DNA of 64,000 nucleotides. It comes from Caccovivens sp964594865. GTDB lineage: Bacteria; Bacillota; Clostridia; Christensenellales; UBA1242. The DNA is taken from NCBI GenBank assembly GCA_964594865.1, contig CAZQMZ010000002.1, positions 49,055 through 113,054 on the forward strand, in the 5' to 3' direction. This document shows, in pieces, positions 43,492-50,622 of the stretch (the stretch's first letter is position 1; every line of letters begins with the position of its first letter). The position numbers and the translations under genes were made by a program. The notes beneath the pieces are model-generated. The model was not told where the DNA came from, searched no databases, and saw only the letters and a program-made list of their open reading frames with translations.

Positions 43492-43935
43492 ATGCATTTA
43501 AAAATTGTTGAAGCAGATGAAAACGACATAGAATTTGTTTTGTTTGCCAATCAGCAAATTGATGAAATTTCCAACATCTCAAAAAGTGCGCTTAAAGAAA
43601 ACGTGGATGTTGACATGTTACATAACAAAAAATGCGTGTGTTTGATTGCCAAACACAGGGGTAAGCGGGTTGGTATGGTGCTTTTTTCGAAAGTATATTG
43701 GGCTGATCGTGGTGAAGGGGTCTATGTTTCGCAGGCGTTTGTTGAAGAAAAATATCGCAAAAAAGGCGTTTTCAGGGCTCTTCTCAAAGAAGCATTCAAT
43801 TTCTATCCCACCACAAAATTTATTACACTCTTGGTGGCAAAAGAGAATATATCTATGCAAAAATGTGTCGAAAAATTTGGTTTTGAATGGGAAGATATGC
43901 TCTCTTTTGTGGTCAATAAAGAAGATTTTTGTTAA
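43492..43935 (+). CDS. GNAT-family N-acetyltransferase
   Basis: 147 residues from ATG at 43492, with ATGGAG upstream. The acetyl-CoA binding motif A is VSQAFVEEKYRKKGVFRALLKEAF (about 82-105), with the R/Q-x-x-G-x-G/A position reading RKKGVF. Strand and helix order fits GNAT (IVEADENDIEF start, GMVLFSKVYW middle). The substrate is unknown. It lies in front of a TauE/SafE-like gene but has no clear functional link to it. Confidence 0.8.
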   Translation: MHLKIVEADENDIEFVLFANQQIDEISNISKSALKENVDVDMLHNKKCVCLIAKHRGKRVGMVLFSKVYWADRGEGVYVSQAFVEEKYRKKGVFRALLKEAFNFYPTTKFITLLVAKENISMQKCVEKFGFEWEDMLSFVVNKEDFC

Positions 43936-43992
43936 AATTTTTGCAAATTCTGTTTTTGAATAAAAGACAAAATTTGACGAAATATATCTTAT

Positions 43993-44355
43993 ATGATCTA
44001 TTTTTGGTGGATTTTGGCTGGGCTGGTTTCTGGCATTCTTGGCGGACTTGGCATGGGTGGAGGAACTCTTCTCATTCCAATTCTCACGATATTTCTGGAT
44101 TTTGACCAAAAAATGGCGCAAGGGATAAATTTGCTGAGTTTTTTGGTTATGGCAATCATTTCAATTTATATACATCATCGCAATGGATATTTGGTGGTCA
44201 AAAATCTTTTTTGGATCATCTTTTTTGGCGTTATATTTGCCATTTTGGGTGCGATTTTGATGGCGTTTATTCCCTCAAAAATTTTGAGAATGGCTTTTGG
44301 CGCTTTTTTGTGTATTTTGGCGATTGTGGAATTTGTGAAAGTGTTTAAAAAATAA
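43993..44355 (+). CDS. Half-length TauE/SafE (TSUP) membrane protein
   Basis: 120 residues with four membrane helices. The first helix pair carries GILGGLGMGGGTLLIPIL (residues 14-31) and the second INLLSFLVMAIISI, as in one half of the TauE/SafE repeat. Full members have two such halves in about 250 residues. This may be a half-unit that dimerises or an evolutionary remnant. The family exports or imports sulfur-containing organic anions. No good ribosome binding site is visible before the ATG. Confidence 0.78.
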   Translation: MIYFWWILAGLVSGILGGLGMGGGTLLIPILTIFLDFDQKMAQGINLLSFLVMAIISIYIHHRNGYLVVKNLFWIIFFGVIFAILGAILMAFIPSKILRMAFGAFLCILAIVEFVKVFKK

Positions 44356-44376
44356 TTTCAAAAAGTCCAAAAATAG

Positions 44377-44405
44377 TGGACAAAATTTCTTTTTTATGTT
44401 ATATT
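44377..44405 (+). promoter_or_regulatory. Promoter of the ferredoxin gene
   Basis: TGGACA (44377-44382), 17 bases, TATATT (44400-44405) extended by TGT. It leaves a leader of about 63 bases. Confidence 0.55.
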
Positions 44406-44474
44406 ATTATCAGCATAGAACTTTCTTTTTTTCGAAGGATTGTGTCTTTGTTTGTTTAAATATTGAGGTGAAAA

Positions 44475-44645
44475 ATGGTTGATAAAGACAAATGTATTTC
44501 TTGTGGAACTTGCGTCGCGATTTGCCCGGTTGGTGCAATCTCTTTTGGAAGCGACGGCAAAGTGGAGATTGATAAAAACAAATGTATACATTGTGGTGCT
44601 TGTCAAGCAAGTTGTCCTGTGGAAGCCATTGATTTGGACGCTTGA
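44475..44645 (+). CDS. 2[4Fe-4S] ferredoxin
   Basis: 56 residues, normal for a clostridial ferredoxin. Two complete cluster motifs are visible: CISCGTCVAICPVGAI (7-22) and CIHCGACQASCPVEAI (37-52), each C-x2-C-x2-C-x3-C-P. It carries low-potential electrons between enzymes of anaerobic metabolism. GAGGTG precedes the ATG. The next gene starts 46 bases downstream, so read-through is likely. Confidence 0.96.
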   Translation: MVDKDKCISCGTCVAICPVGAISFGSDGKVEIDKNKCIHCGACQASCPVEAIDLDA

Positions 44646-44690
44646 TTGATGAACACAGAAATTGGAAAATGAATTTTAATGAGGTTGTTT

Positions 44691-46172
44691 ATGGAAAACA
44701 TTGCTTACATCAGTTTGGATGAAAAAAGAGTTAAACTTTTGATTGTGCAAAGCAGAAATGGAAGATATCGCATTTTGGAAGAAGTCGAAAACGAATATGA
44801 TTTGACAAATGACATCATCAAAGACAGTCTTTTCAGTCCAAAATCAAAGAAAGATTTATTGAAGATTTTGAACATATATCGCTTCACAATCGAAACGTTT
44901 CATGTTGAAAAAATGATTGCAACCGCTTCAAACATCGTTGTCAAAGCTCGAAACTATCGCGGTTTTTTGGATGAGATATACACAAACACTGGAATGAATT
45001 TTCTCATCGCAGGTGATGACGAAATTGTGAAAAATGTCTATCTTTCAGCAATGACAAAGGTTGATCTTTCGAAAGGTTATATCATCAACATCGGCGCTTT
45101 TGCAACATACATCTTGAAATTCACAAGGCGCAATGTGGTGGAATATAACACCATTCCATACGGATTTTCCAATCTGACTTGGGAGAGTGGTGAGTTTGCT
45201 GAAAAAGTTTCTCTTGTGAAGAAAGAACTTAAAAAACTTTCACTTATCAAAAATTTTGGTGACGATGCAGTTGTTGGTTGTGGAAGTTCGTTTGTGGACA
45301 TTGCGCGCATTGCCAAGAAGTTGACACGATATCCACTTGACATCGACAACAACTATGACCTTTCAATGACAGATCTCAACAAGGTTAACGACTTTGTTGG
45401 CGGTCTGGACTCTCAAAAGGTGAAAAAAATCAAAGGTTTGACCGTTGACGGCGCAGAAACGATAAATGGCGGGCTGGCAATAATAAACGCCATTTATGAT
45501 GTCTTGAAATTGAACAAAACTGTTGTTTCCACAGCAAATTTGGTGGAAGGGTTGGTTCTTTCCAATCTTGTTGGAACAGCAAATGAAAAATATTCTGACA
45601 TGCTTCAAAATTGTTTGGATTCGATTTATGAATTTAAAAAAGAAGGGCTTTCAATCAACAATCAAGTTTATGAAATGGCAATCTTGCTTTTCAAACAACT
45701 CAAAGTTGTGCACAAATTGCCAAGAGTTTATGTCAAACCACTCAAAATTGCCGCATATATGTATGATTGTGGAAAGTTTATAAGTTTTGATAACAATTCC
45801 AAGCATGCATATTACACCATTTTGAACTCCAACATTGTTGGTGCATCGCAAAAAGACATCTTGCTTGCAGCACTTGGATGTTCGTGTCAAAATTTGGACA
45901 ATTTCAATCTTGCAGAAGTGATGAAATATAAAGAAATTTTGTCGGATGAAGATGTTGATGCAATAAGAAAAATTGGCGTTTTGGTTCGTTTGGCTGTCAA
46001 TTTGAATGCTTCAAGAAAGAATGTCATCAACGATTTGTGTTGTGATATTTTGGGTGACAGCATAATCATGAAAACAGTGGTCAATGCTGATCCTTCATTT
46101 GAAATTATTCAAAGCATGAAAGTTTCGGATGATTTTCGAAAAGTTTTCAAAAAGAGTTTACAAATCATATAA
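44691..46172 (+). CDS. Degenerate Ppx/GppA-like protein with HD-like C-terminal domain
   Basis: 493 residues from ATG at 44691 (TGAGG upstream). The layout follows exopolyphosphatase/pppGpp phosphatase: an actin-like N-terminal domain (AYISLDEKRVKLLIV), an ISG-like loop (NFLIAGDDEIVKNVYL), the phosphate loop, the GCGSS turn, and an HD-type helical domain from about 325. Key motifs are lost. The D-I-G-G-G-S-T-E loop reads NIGAFATYI, the first HD pair reads Y-D (AAYMYDCGK), and the later His region reads GCSCQ. It probably binds a ligand rather than hydrolysing polyphosphate. This is inference from motif loss. Confidence 0.7.
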   Translation: MENIAYISLDEKRVKLLIVQSRNGRYRILEEVENEYDLTNDIIKDSLFSPKSKKDLLKILNIYRFTIETFHVEKMIATASNIVVKARNYRGFLDEIYTNTGMNFLIAGDDEIVKNVYLSAMTKVDLSKGYIINIGAFATYILKFTRRNVVEYNTIPYGFSNLTWESGEFAEKVSLVKKELKKLSLIKNFGDDAVVGCGSSFVDIARIAKKLTRYPLDIDNNYDLSMTDLNKVNDFVGGLDSQKVKKIKGLTVDGAETINGGLAIINAIYDVLKLNKTVVSTANLVEGLVLSNLVGTANEKYSDMLQNCLDSIYEFKKEGLSINNQVYEMAILLFKQLKVVHKLPRVYVKPLKIAAYMYDCGKFISFDNNSKHAYYTILNSNIVGASQKDILLAALGCSCQNLDNFNLAEVMKYKEILSDEDVDAIRKIGVLVRLAVNLNASRKNVINDLCCDILGDSIIMKTVVNADPSFEIIQSMKVSDDFRKVFKKSLQII

Positions 46173-46227
46173 TTTACACATTATAAAAAAAACTTGCAAG
46201 CTGAGATTGAAACAGTGAAAGGAGAGT

Positions 46228-47472
46228 ATGAAAAAAAGTAGCAACAGCAAAATTATTTGGATTTGCATTTTTGTCTTTTTGGCAGTTGTTTTGTGCTATA
46301 TGTTTGTGGTGCTTTACTTTTTTTATATTTCTCCCAACAACATTCCTTTGAAAATTTCGCTTTGGCCGTTCATGTCATCGCAGTCCATTGGGGAGTTATA
46401 TCAAGATGCGACCGTTCAAATCAATTATGAATATACCTATGATTTCGAAAGTTCTCAATCTGTGAGTGTGGTGGGCGTAAACGTGCGCGAAGATGGCTAT
46501 GTGATTGCTCCATACGACCAAATGAAATATGCGATAACACAGGATGAAGTTGAAATTTCAATCAACACCAATTCTGGCACAGTCTATTTTGGCGAAATTT
46601 TGTTTTCAAGCGATGTCTTCAATATCTGCATAATCAAATGTGAATCTGCAACGGAAGGTGGAAAGGTTTCAATTCCTTATGTCAGCCTTTCTGTGTCAAG
46701 CCTTTCGGACGTGGTGTCAATCACATATGGCGATGACAAGGTTTGGACATCGACAATTGGTGGATATCAAGATTACTTAAATGAAATTCAAATTGGCATA
46801 TACAACGACATCGATTTTGTCGTTGAAGACTGCTATGGAATGTTGATCAACGATGACACCTACAACGGAACAGTCGTTTTTGATTTGAATGGGACTTTTC
46901 TTGGCTTTGCATATAAAGTTAACAACAATTCAGCCACTTTTAACTATAACATCATTCCTGTTGAGTGTGTGCAATTGGTTTTGGATGATGTTGTGGCTTG
47001 CTATGAAGCGGGGCAGAGTTATGACAATTCTCTTGCCGACAGCTTTGTTGGGCTTGACGGTTGGGAACTTTATTATCATTATAATCTCAAAGAGAATGAC
47101 ACAACAGGCAACGAAGAAGCATTCTATTTTTCAAAGAGTCAAGATGCTGACGAAAACGGTTGGGTGGAATATAATAATGAAATTGAGAAGTTTTATACTT
47201 ATTTCGCACAATTATACAATTCGGACAGTTCAAGTGGTGGCGGACTTTTCCTTTTGAATGATTTTGAATATGGAAACGTGAAAATCTCGCAATATAATCT
47301 CATTTATCGCATCAGCGTCTATGGGTCGGACTATCAAATCACAAGCAAGGTTGAATTCTTTTGGATTTTATATCAACTTGAAGAAGGTGACGAAGTGACG
47401 CTCTATCTTTATGATTTTGCTTACAACAGTCCGGTTGGATCGGCATATTCAACTGTCACATTTACAATTTAG
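46228..47472 (+). CDS. Degenerate HtrA/DegP-like membrane protein
   Basis: 414 residues. One N-terminal membrane helix (about 10-35). The region about 58-270 follows the HtrA trypsin-like fold: VVGVNVREDGYVIAPYDQM at the His position, FSSDVFNICIIK at the Asp position, and DCYGMLINDDTYNGTVVFDLNGTFLGF at the GNSGGPL position. His, Asp and Ser are all replaced. A PDZ-like segment (about 275-345) may follow. It is probably an extracytoplasmic binding protein with no protease activity. AAAGGAGAG precedes the ATG, and the MreB-like gene starts 8 bases after it. Confidence 0.65.
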   Translation: MKKSSNSKIIWICIFVFLAVVLCYMFVVLYFFYISPNNIPLKISLWPFMSSQSIGELYQDATVQINYEYTYDFESSQSVSVVGVNVREDGYVIAPYDQMKYAITQDEVEISINTNSGTVYFGEILFSSDVFNICIIKCESATEGGKVSIPYVSLSVSSLSDVVSITYGDDKVWTSTIGGYQDYLNEIQIGIYNDIDFVVEDCYGMLINDDTYNGTVVFDLNGTFLGFAYKVNNNSATFNYNIIPVECVQLVLDDVVACYEAGQSYDNSLADSFVGLDGWELYYHYNLKENDTTGNEEAFYFSKSQDADENGWVEYNNEIEKFYTYFAQLYNSDSSSGGGLFLLNDFEYGNVKISQYNLIYRISVYGSDYQITSKVEFFWILYQLEEGDEVTLYLYDFAYNSPVGSAYSTVTFTI

Positions 47473-47480
47473 GAGGAACG

Positions 47481-48482
47481 ATGAGAAAAATTAAGTATGC
47501 CATCGAAATGGGTGGCGGGCACACCTGCATATATGTCAAGGGCGAAGGTTTGGCGCTGAAAGAACCAACTTTGATTGCTGCTGAACCAACAGAAGATGGA
47601 TATAAAGTCATCGCCATGGGCAATGATGCAAAAAAATTGGTGGGGAAAACCAAGGAAAATGTCGAAATTTTCACACCTGTTGTCAGTGGTGACCATTCAA
47701 ATTTTGAATATTCTGTCGTGCTTTTGAAATATTTTCTAAACAAAGTTGGGTTTCGACAACATGAAGATAACGCAATTTTCATCATTCCTTGTGGACTTTC
47801 TGCGCACGAAAAAGAAAATATATTGAATGTTTGCGAAAGTGTAAATCTTGGTCATGTCACTCTCATTCCATCGGTGTTTTGTTCGTGCGTAGGCGAAGGG
47901 CGAAACGTCGACAGTTCAAAAGCCAACATGGTGGTGGATATCGGTGGCACAACCACAGATATTGCCGTCGTAAATTTGTCCAGCATAATCAAAGGTGCAA
48001 CTTTGGGAATTGGTGGTAAGCGAATTGATGCGTCTATTGTCAACTTTTTGGCGTATACTGAAGGCTTTGTCATCGGGTTGCCGACGGCTGAAATGCTTAA
48101 GAACGAAGTTGGCAGTTTGTATACCAACGATACACTCAACATGGAAATCACAGGCATGGATGCACAAACAAAGGCACCAAAATCAATCGTTGTTTTGTCA
48201 AACGATTTAAGACAAGCCATTGAACCGTTTTACAGCGAAATCATTCGTGCGATTGACACAACGATCAACGCTCTTCCACCTGAAATTGTGGCAGACATAA
48301 TCAACAACAAAATTTTGGTTGTGGGCGGTTGTTCAAAATTGCAGGGGTTGGAGGCGTATTTCAAGAAAGAACTTGGTTTTCCAGTTGAATTTTCTGAAGA
48401 TCCAGACAACACCACAATTTTGGGTGCTGGAAAATTGCTCTCTGATCCACAGCTTTTGAGTAACATAATTGAAAATTTATAG
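47481..48482 (+). CDS. mreB: MreB-like actin homolog
   Basis: 333 residues, as usual for MreB. Phosphate loop 1 reads EMGGGHTCIYVKG (about 9-21), then MVVDIGGTTTDIAVVNLSS (about 151-169), GGKRIDASIVNFL, AEMLKNEVGSLY, ALPPEIVADIINNKILVVGGCSKLQGL and EDPDNTTILGAGKLL. The order matches the actin-like fold of MreB/Mbl. It should form ATP-dependent filaments under the membrane that guide side-wall synthesis. Two loop variants (GGGHT for GTANT, GGCSKL for GGGALL) are unusual. mreC and mreD do not follow. AGGAGG precedes the ATG. Confidence 0.85.
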   Translation: MRKIKYAIEMGGGHTCIYVKGEGLALKEPTLIAAEPTEDGYKVIAMGNDAKKLVGKTKENVEIFTPVVSGDHSNFEYSVVLLKYFLNKVGFRQHEDNAIFIIPCGLSAHEKENILNVCESVNLGHVTLIPSVFCSCVGEGRNVDSSKANMVVDIGGTTTDIAVVNLSSIIKGATLGIGGKRIDASIVNFLAYTEGFVIGLPTAEMLKNEVGSLYTNDTLNMEITGMDAQTKAPKSIVVLSNDLRQAIEPFYSEIIRAIDTTINALPPEIVADIINNKILVVGGCSKLQGLEAYFKKELGFPVEFSEDPDNTTILGAGKLLSDPQLLSNIIENL

Positions 48483-48506
48483 ACCTTTTTGAAAAACAAC
48501 AAAATT

Positions 48507-48540
48507 CAAACAAACATATCATTGTTTGTTTGTTTTTTAT
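48507..48540 (+). terminator. Terminator after the MreB-like gene
   Basis: Perfect 10-bp stem CAAACAAACA/TGTTTGTTTG, 6-base loop, T run. Confidence 0.92.
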
Positions 48541-48599
48541 GCTTTACTTTGATTTTGTCAAAAAAAGACAAAATGTGTGCATTTGCGAAATGTTCATGC

Positions 48600-48629
48600 T
48601 TGGGAATTGGTCGCGTTTTGCAGTAAAAT
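48600..48629 (+). promoter_or_regulatory. Possible minD promoter
   Basis: TTGGGA (48600-48605), 18 bases, TAAAAT (48624-48629). The leader is short and holds CAGGAG. Confidence 0.45.
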
Positions 48630-48646
48630 TCTTTCAGGAGCAAATT

Positions 48647-49438
48647 ATGGCACGAAAAATTGTTGTCACAAGTGGAAAGGGTGGCGTTGGAAAAACCACA
48701 GTCTGTGCAAATCTTGGGGTATATCTTTCAAGACTTGGTTTTCGCGTTTTGTTGATCGATGTTGACATTGGGCTGAACAATTTGGATGTCATCATGGGGA
48801 TCGAAAGGCAGGTTATTTTTGACATCACTGATGTTGTTGCGGGGAAATGTCGTGTTCGACAAGCACTTTTGCAAGATCCAAACTATCCTTCGCTATATCT
48901 TTTGCCGTCATCGCACACGTATTCTTCCAGCAAAATCACCGGCGAACACATCAAAAACATAACCGACATTGTCGACCATTCGTTTGATTACATCGTCCTT
49001 GACTGTCCAGCTGGGGTTGAAGCAGGCTTTCATCGTGCGGTATATCCAGCAAGTGAGGCGCTTGTGGTTGTCACACCACATCTTTCGTCCATACGCGACG
49101 CGGACAAGGTGGTTGGCTTGCTTACAGAATACAAAATTGAAAGCAAAGGGCTGATCATCAATCGAATGCGGGGCGATTTGTTGCTCTCGGGCGAGATGAT
49201 GAACATCGAGAGTATTGTCAAAGCCATGGGCGTTCCGCTTTTGGGCGTAATTCCAGAAGATGATGTTGTCGGGAAGATGTCGTCGGACGGACACATCATG
49301 ACCGACGGCGAGAGTGCAAGAGCCTTCACGTTATTGTCTGAAAACATACATAACGGAAGCAAAAAAATCTATGACTGCACTTATAAATATCGTGGTTTGA
49401 TGGGTTATTTGAAGAGAAACATCAAAAAATTGGTATAA
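48647..49438 (+). CDS. minD: Septum-site determining ATPase MinD
   Basis: 263 residues. ATG at 48647 is chosen: CAGGAG precedes it and MARKIVVTSGKGGVGKTT is the standard MinD start. The deviant Walker A KGGVGKTT has the signature Lys. Switch I (DVDIGLNNLDVIMG) and switch II (YIVLDCPAGVE) are intact. A basic C-terminal amphipathic tail (GLMGYLKRNIKKLV) fits the membrane-targeting sequence. MinD positions the division site with MinC and MinE. No minC is in the window. minE follows 15 bases later. Confidence 0.96.
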   Translation: MARKIVVTSGKGGVGKTTVCANLGVYLSRLGFRVLLIDVDIGLNNLDVIMGIERQVIFDITDVVAGKCRVRQALLQDPNYPSLYLLPSSHTYSSSKITGEHIKNITDIVDHSFDYIVLDCPAGVEAGFHRAVYPASEALVVVTPHLSSIRDADKVVGLLTEYKIESKGLIINRMRGDLLLSGEMMNIESIVKAMGVPLLGVIPEDDVVGKMSSDGHIMTDGESARAFTLLSENIHNGSKKIYDCTYKYRGLMGYLKRNIKKLV

Positions 49439-49453
49439 AAAAGAGGTTTTGGT

Positions 49454-49666
49454 TTGGAGAGAATAAACGAACTTTTGATCAAAGACAAATTTAAAAACAT
49501 GGACCAGGTTGCGGAAGTGTTGAAAGAAGAAGTCACGCCGATTGCTCGCAATTTCTTTTTGCTGGCGGATGAAGTTGTGGTGAGATATCGTCGCGTGGGC
49601 GATCGCTATGTCTTTAACGTAGAAATTGATGTTGCCAGAGTGAAACCTTTTGGCAATCGACTTTGA
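49454..49666 (+). CDS. minE: Short MinE-like topological specificity factor
   Basis: 70 residues from TTG at 49454 (AAGAGG at 49441-49446), against about 85-90 for MinE. After a short N-terminal helix (MERINELLIKDK), the protein goes directly into the C-terminal topological domain (VAEVLKEEVTPIARNFFLLADEVVVRY-RRV-YVFNVEIDV). The conserved anti-MinCD segment (pattern A-K-x-R-L-x-x-V-L-x-x-D/E-R) that displaces MinC and stimulates MinD is not seen. Position right after minD supports the call. Whether it still drives oscillation is uncertain. Confidence 0.78.
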   Translation: MERINELLIKDKFKNMDQVAEVLKEEVTPIARNFFLLADEVVVRYRRVGDRYVFNVEIDVARVKPFGNRL

Positions 49667-49672
49667 GCGTAA

Positions 49673-49703
49673 AAAAATAAGAGAGTGCTCTCTTATTTTT
49701 TTT
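49673..49703. terminator. Bidirectional terminator, minE / degV
   Basis: AATAAGAGA/TCTCTTATT stem with a 4-base loop and flanking A and T runs. Confidence 0.9.
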
Positions 49704-50535
49704 ACATAAAATAAACCATTCCATAGCAGTTTGGACCAGCATGAGTGCCGACAACACATCCAATTTCATGAATTTCAACATTGTTTTTGTCGACATCAAG
49801 AGCGGTGGCATATTTGTTCAAAAAGTTGTTTATGAGTTCTGGGTTGGCAGAGTGTCCAAAATATATTGGATATTTTCGATCTCGTTTGTTGGCCATTTCA
49901 ACCATAAACTCGTTGGCTTTTTCGCCGATTTTTTTGGCGATGTTGTTCACTCTTCCTTCATCAAGAGAGATGATTGGTTTGATTTTCAATGCTGTGGCAG
50001 CAATATATCCAGCCGAGGACAGTCTTCCGCCTTGTTTCAAATATTTCAAATCACCAACAACGGCAACAAGACGGACTTTTTCTGTCAGGCGTTCAAGTTC
50101 GGCAATCACTTCTTTTGGCTGAGCGTCTGGGTGAGATTTGATGTATTTCACAAGCTCAATGATCAGCGCACCTTCGGCAAAAGTTGTGGTGCGACTGTCG
50201 CAAACATAGACATTTTTCATACCCAAATTTTCCACAGCGTTTTTTGCTTGGGCGATGGTGCCTGCAAGATCGGAAGAGATGACAATGGTCAAAACAAACC
50301 AATCTTCTTTGTTGAGATATGGCGTCAAGGCGGTTTCGAATTTATATTGATTTGGCTGACTTGTCTTTGGAATGATGCCTGTTTTCAATTTTTCATAAAA
50401 TTCATCGTTCGGCAATCCTTCTGGAAAAAGTTCTCCATTGAAATTCAGTTCAATTGGCAAAATTGTGATGTCATTTTCTTTGACAAATTTTTCCGGCATA
50501 TCAACTGACGCTTCAGTGACAATTTTATATTTCAT
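49702..50535 (-). CDS. DegV family fatty acid-binding protein
   Basis: 277 residues, normal for DegV. The family start MKYKIVTEASVDMPEKF, the lipid-site segment SSDLAGTIAQAK, the DSRTTTFAEG motif, YLKQGGRLSSAG and the final IGCVVGTHAGPNCYGMVYF are all present. In studied members (FakB) the protein presents bound fatty acids to the kinase FakA for phosphorylation. No fakA is visible here. CAGGAGAG precedes the ATG. Confidence 0.93.
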   Translation of the reverse strand: MKYKIVTEASVDMPEKFVKENDITILPIELNFNGELFPEGLPNDEFYEKLKTGIIPKTSQPNQYKFETALTPYLNKEDWFVLTIVISSDLAGTIAQAKNAVENLGMKNVYVCDSRTTTFAEGALIIELVKYIKSHPDAQPKEVIAELERLTEKVRLVAVVGDLKYLKQGGRLSSAGYIAATALKIKPIISLDEGRVNNIAKKIGEKANEFMVEMANKRDRKYPIYFGHSANPELINNFLNKYATALDVDKNNVEIHEIGCVVGTHAGPNCYGMVYFM

Positions 50536-50622
50536 AAATCTCTCCTGATTTTTGTTTGTTAATTTATTGTATCAAAAATCCACCATGTTTTGCAAATAAA
50601 AAGAGAAATAAATTCAAAATTT

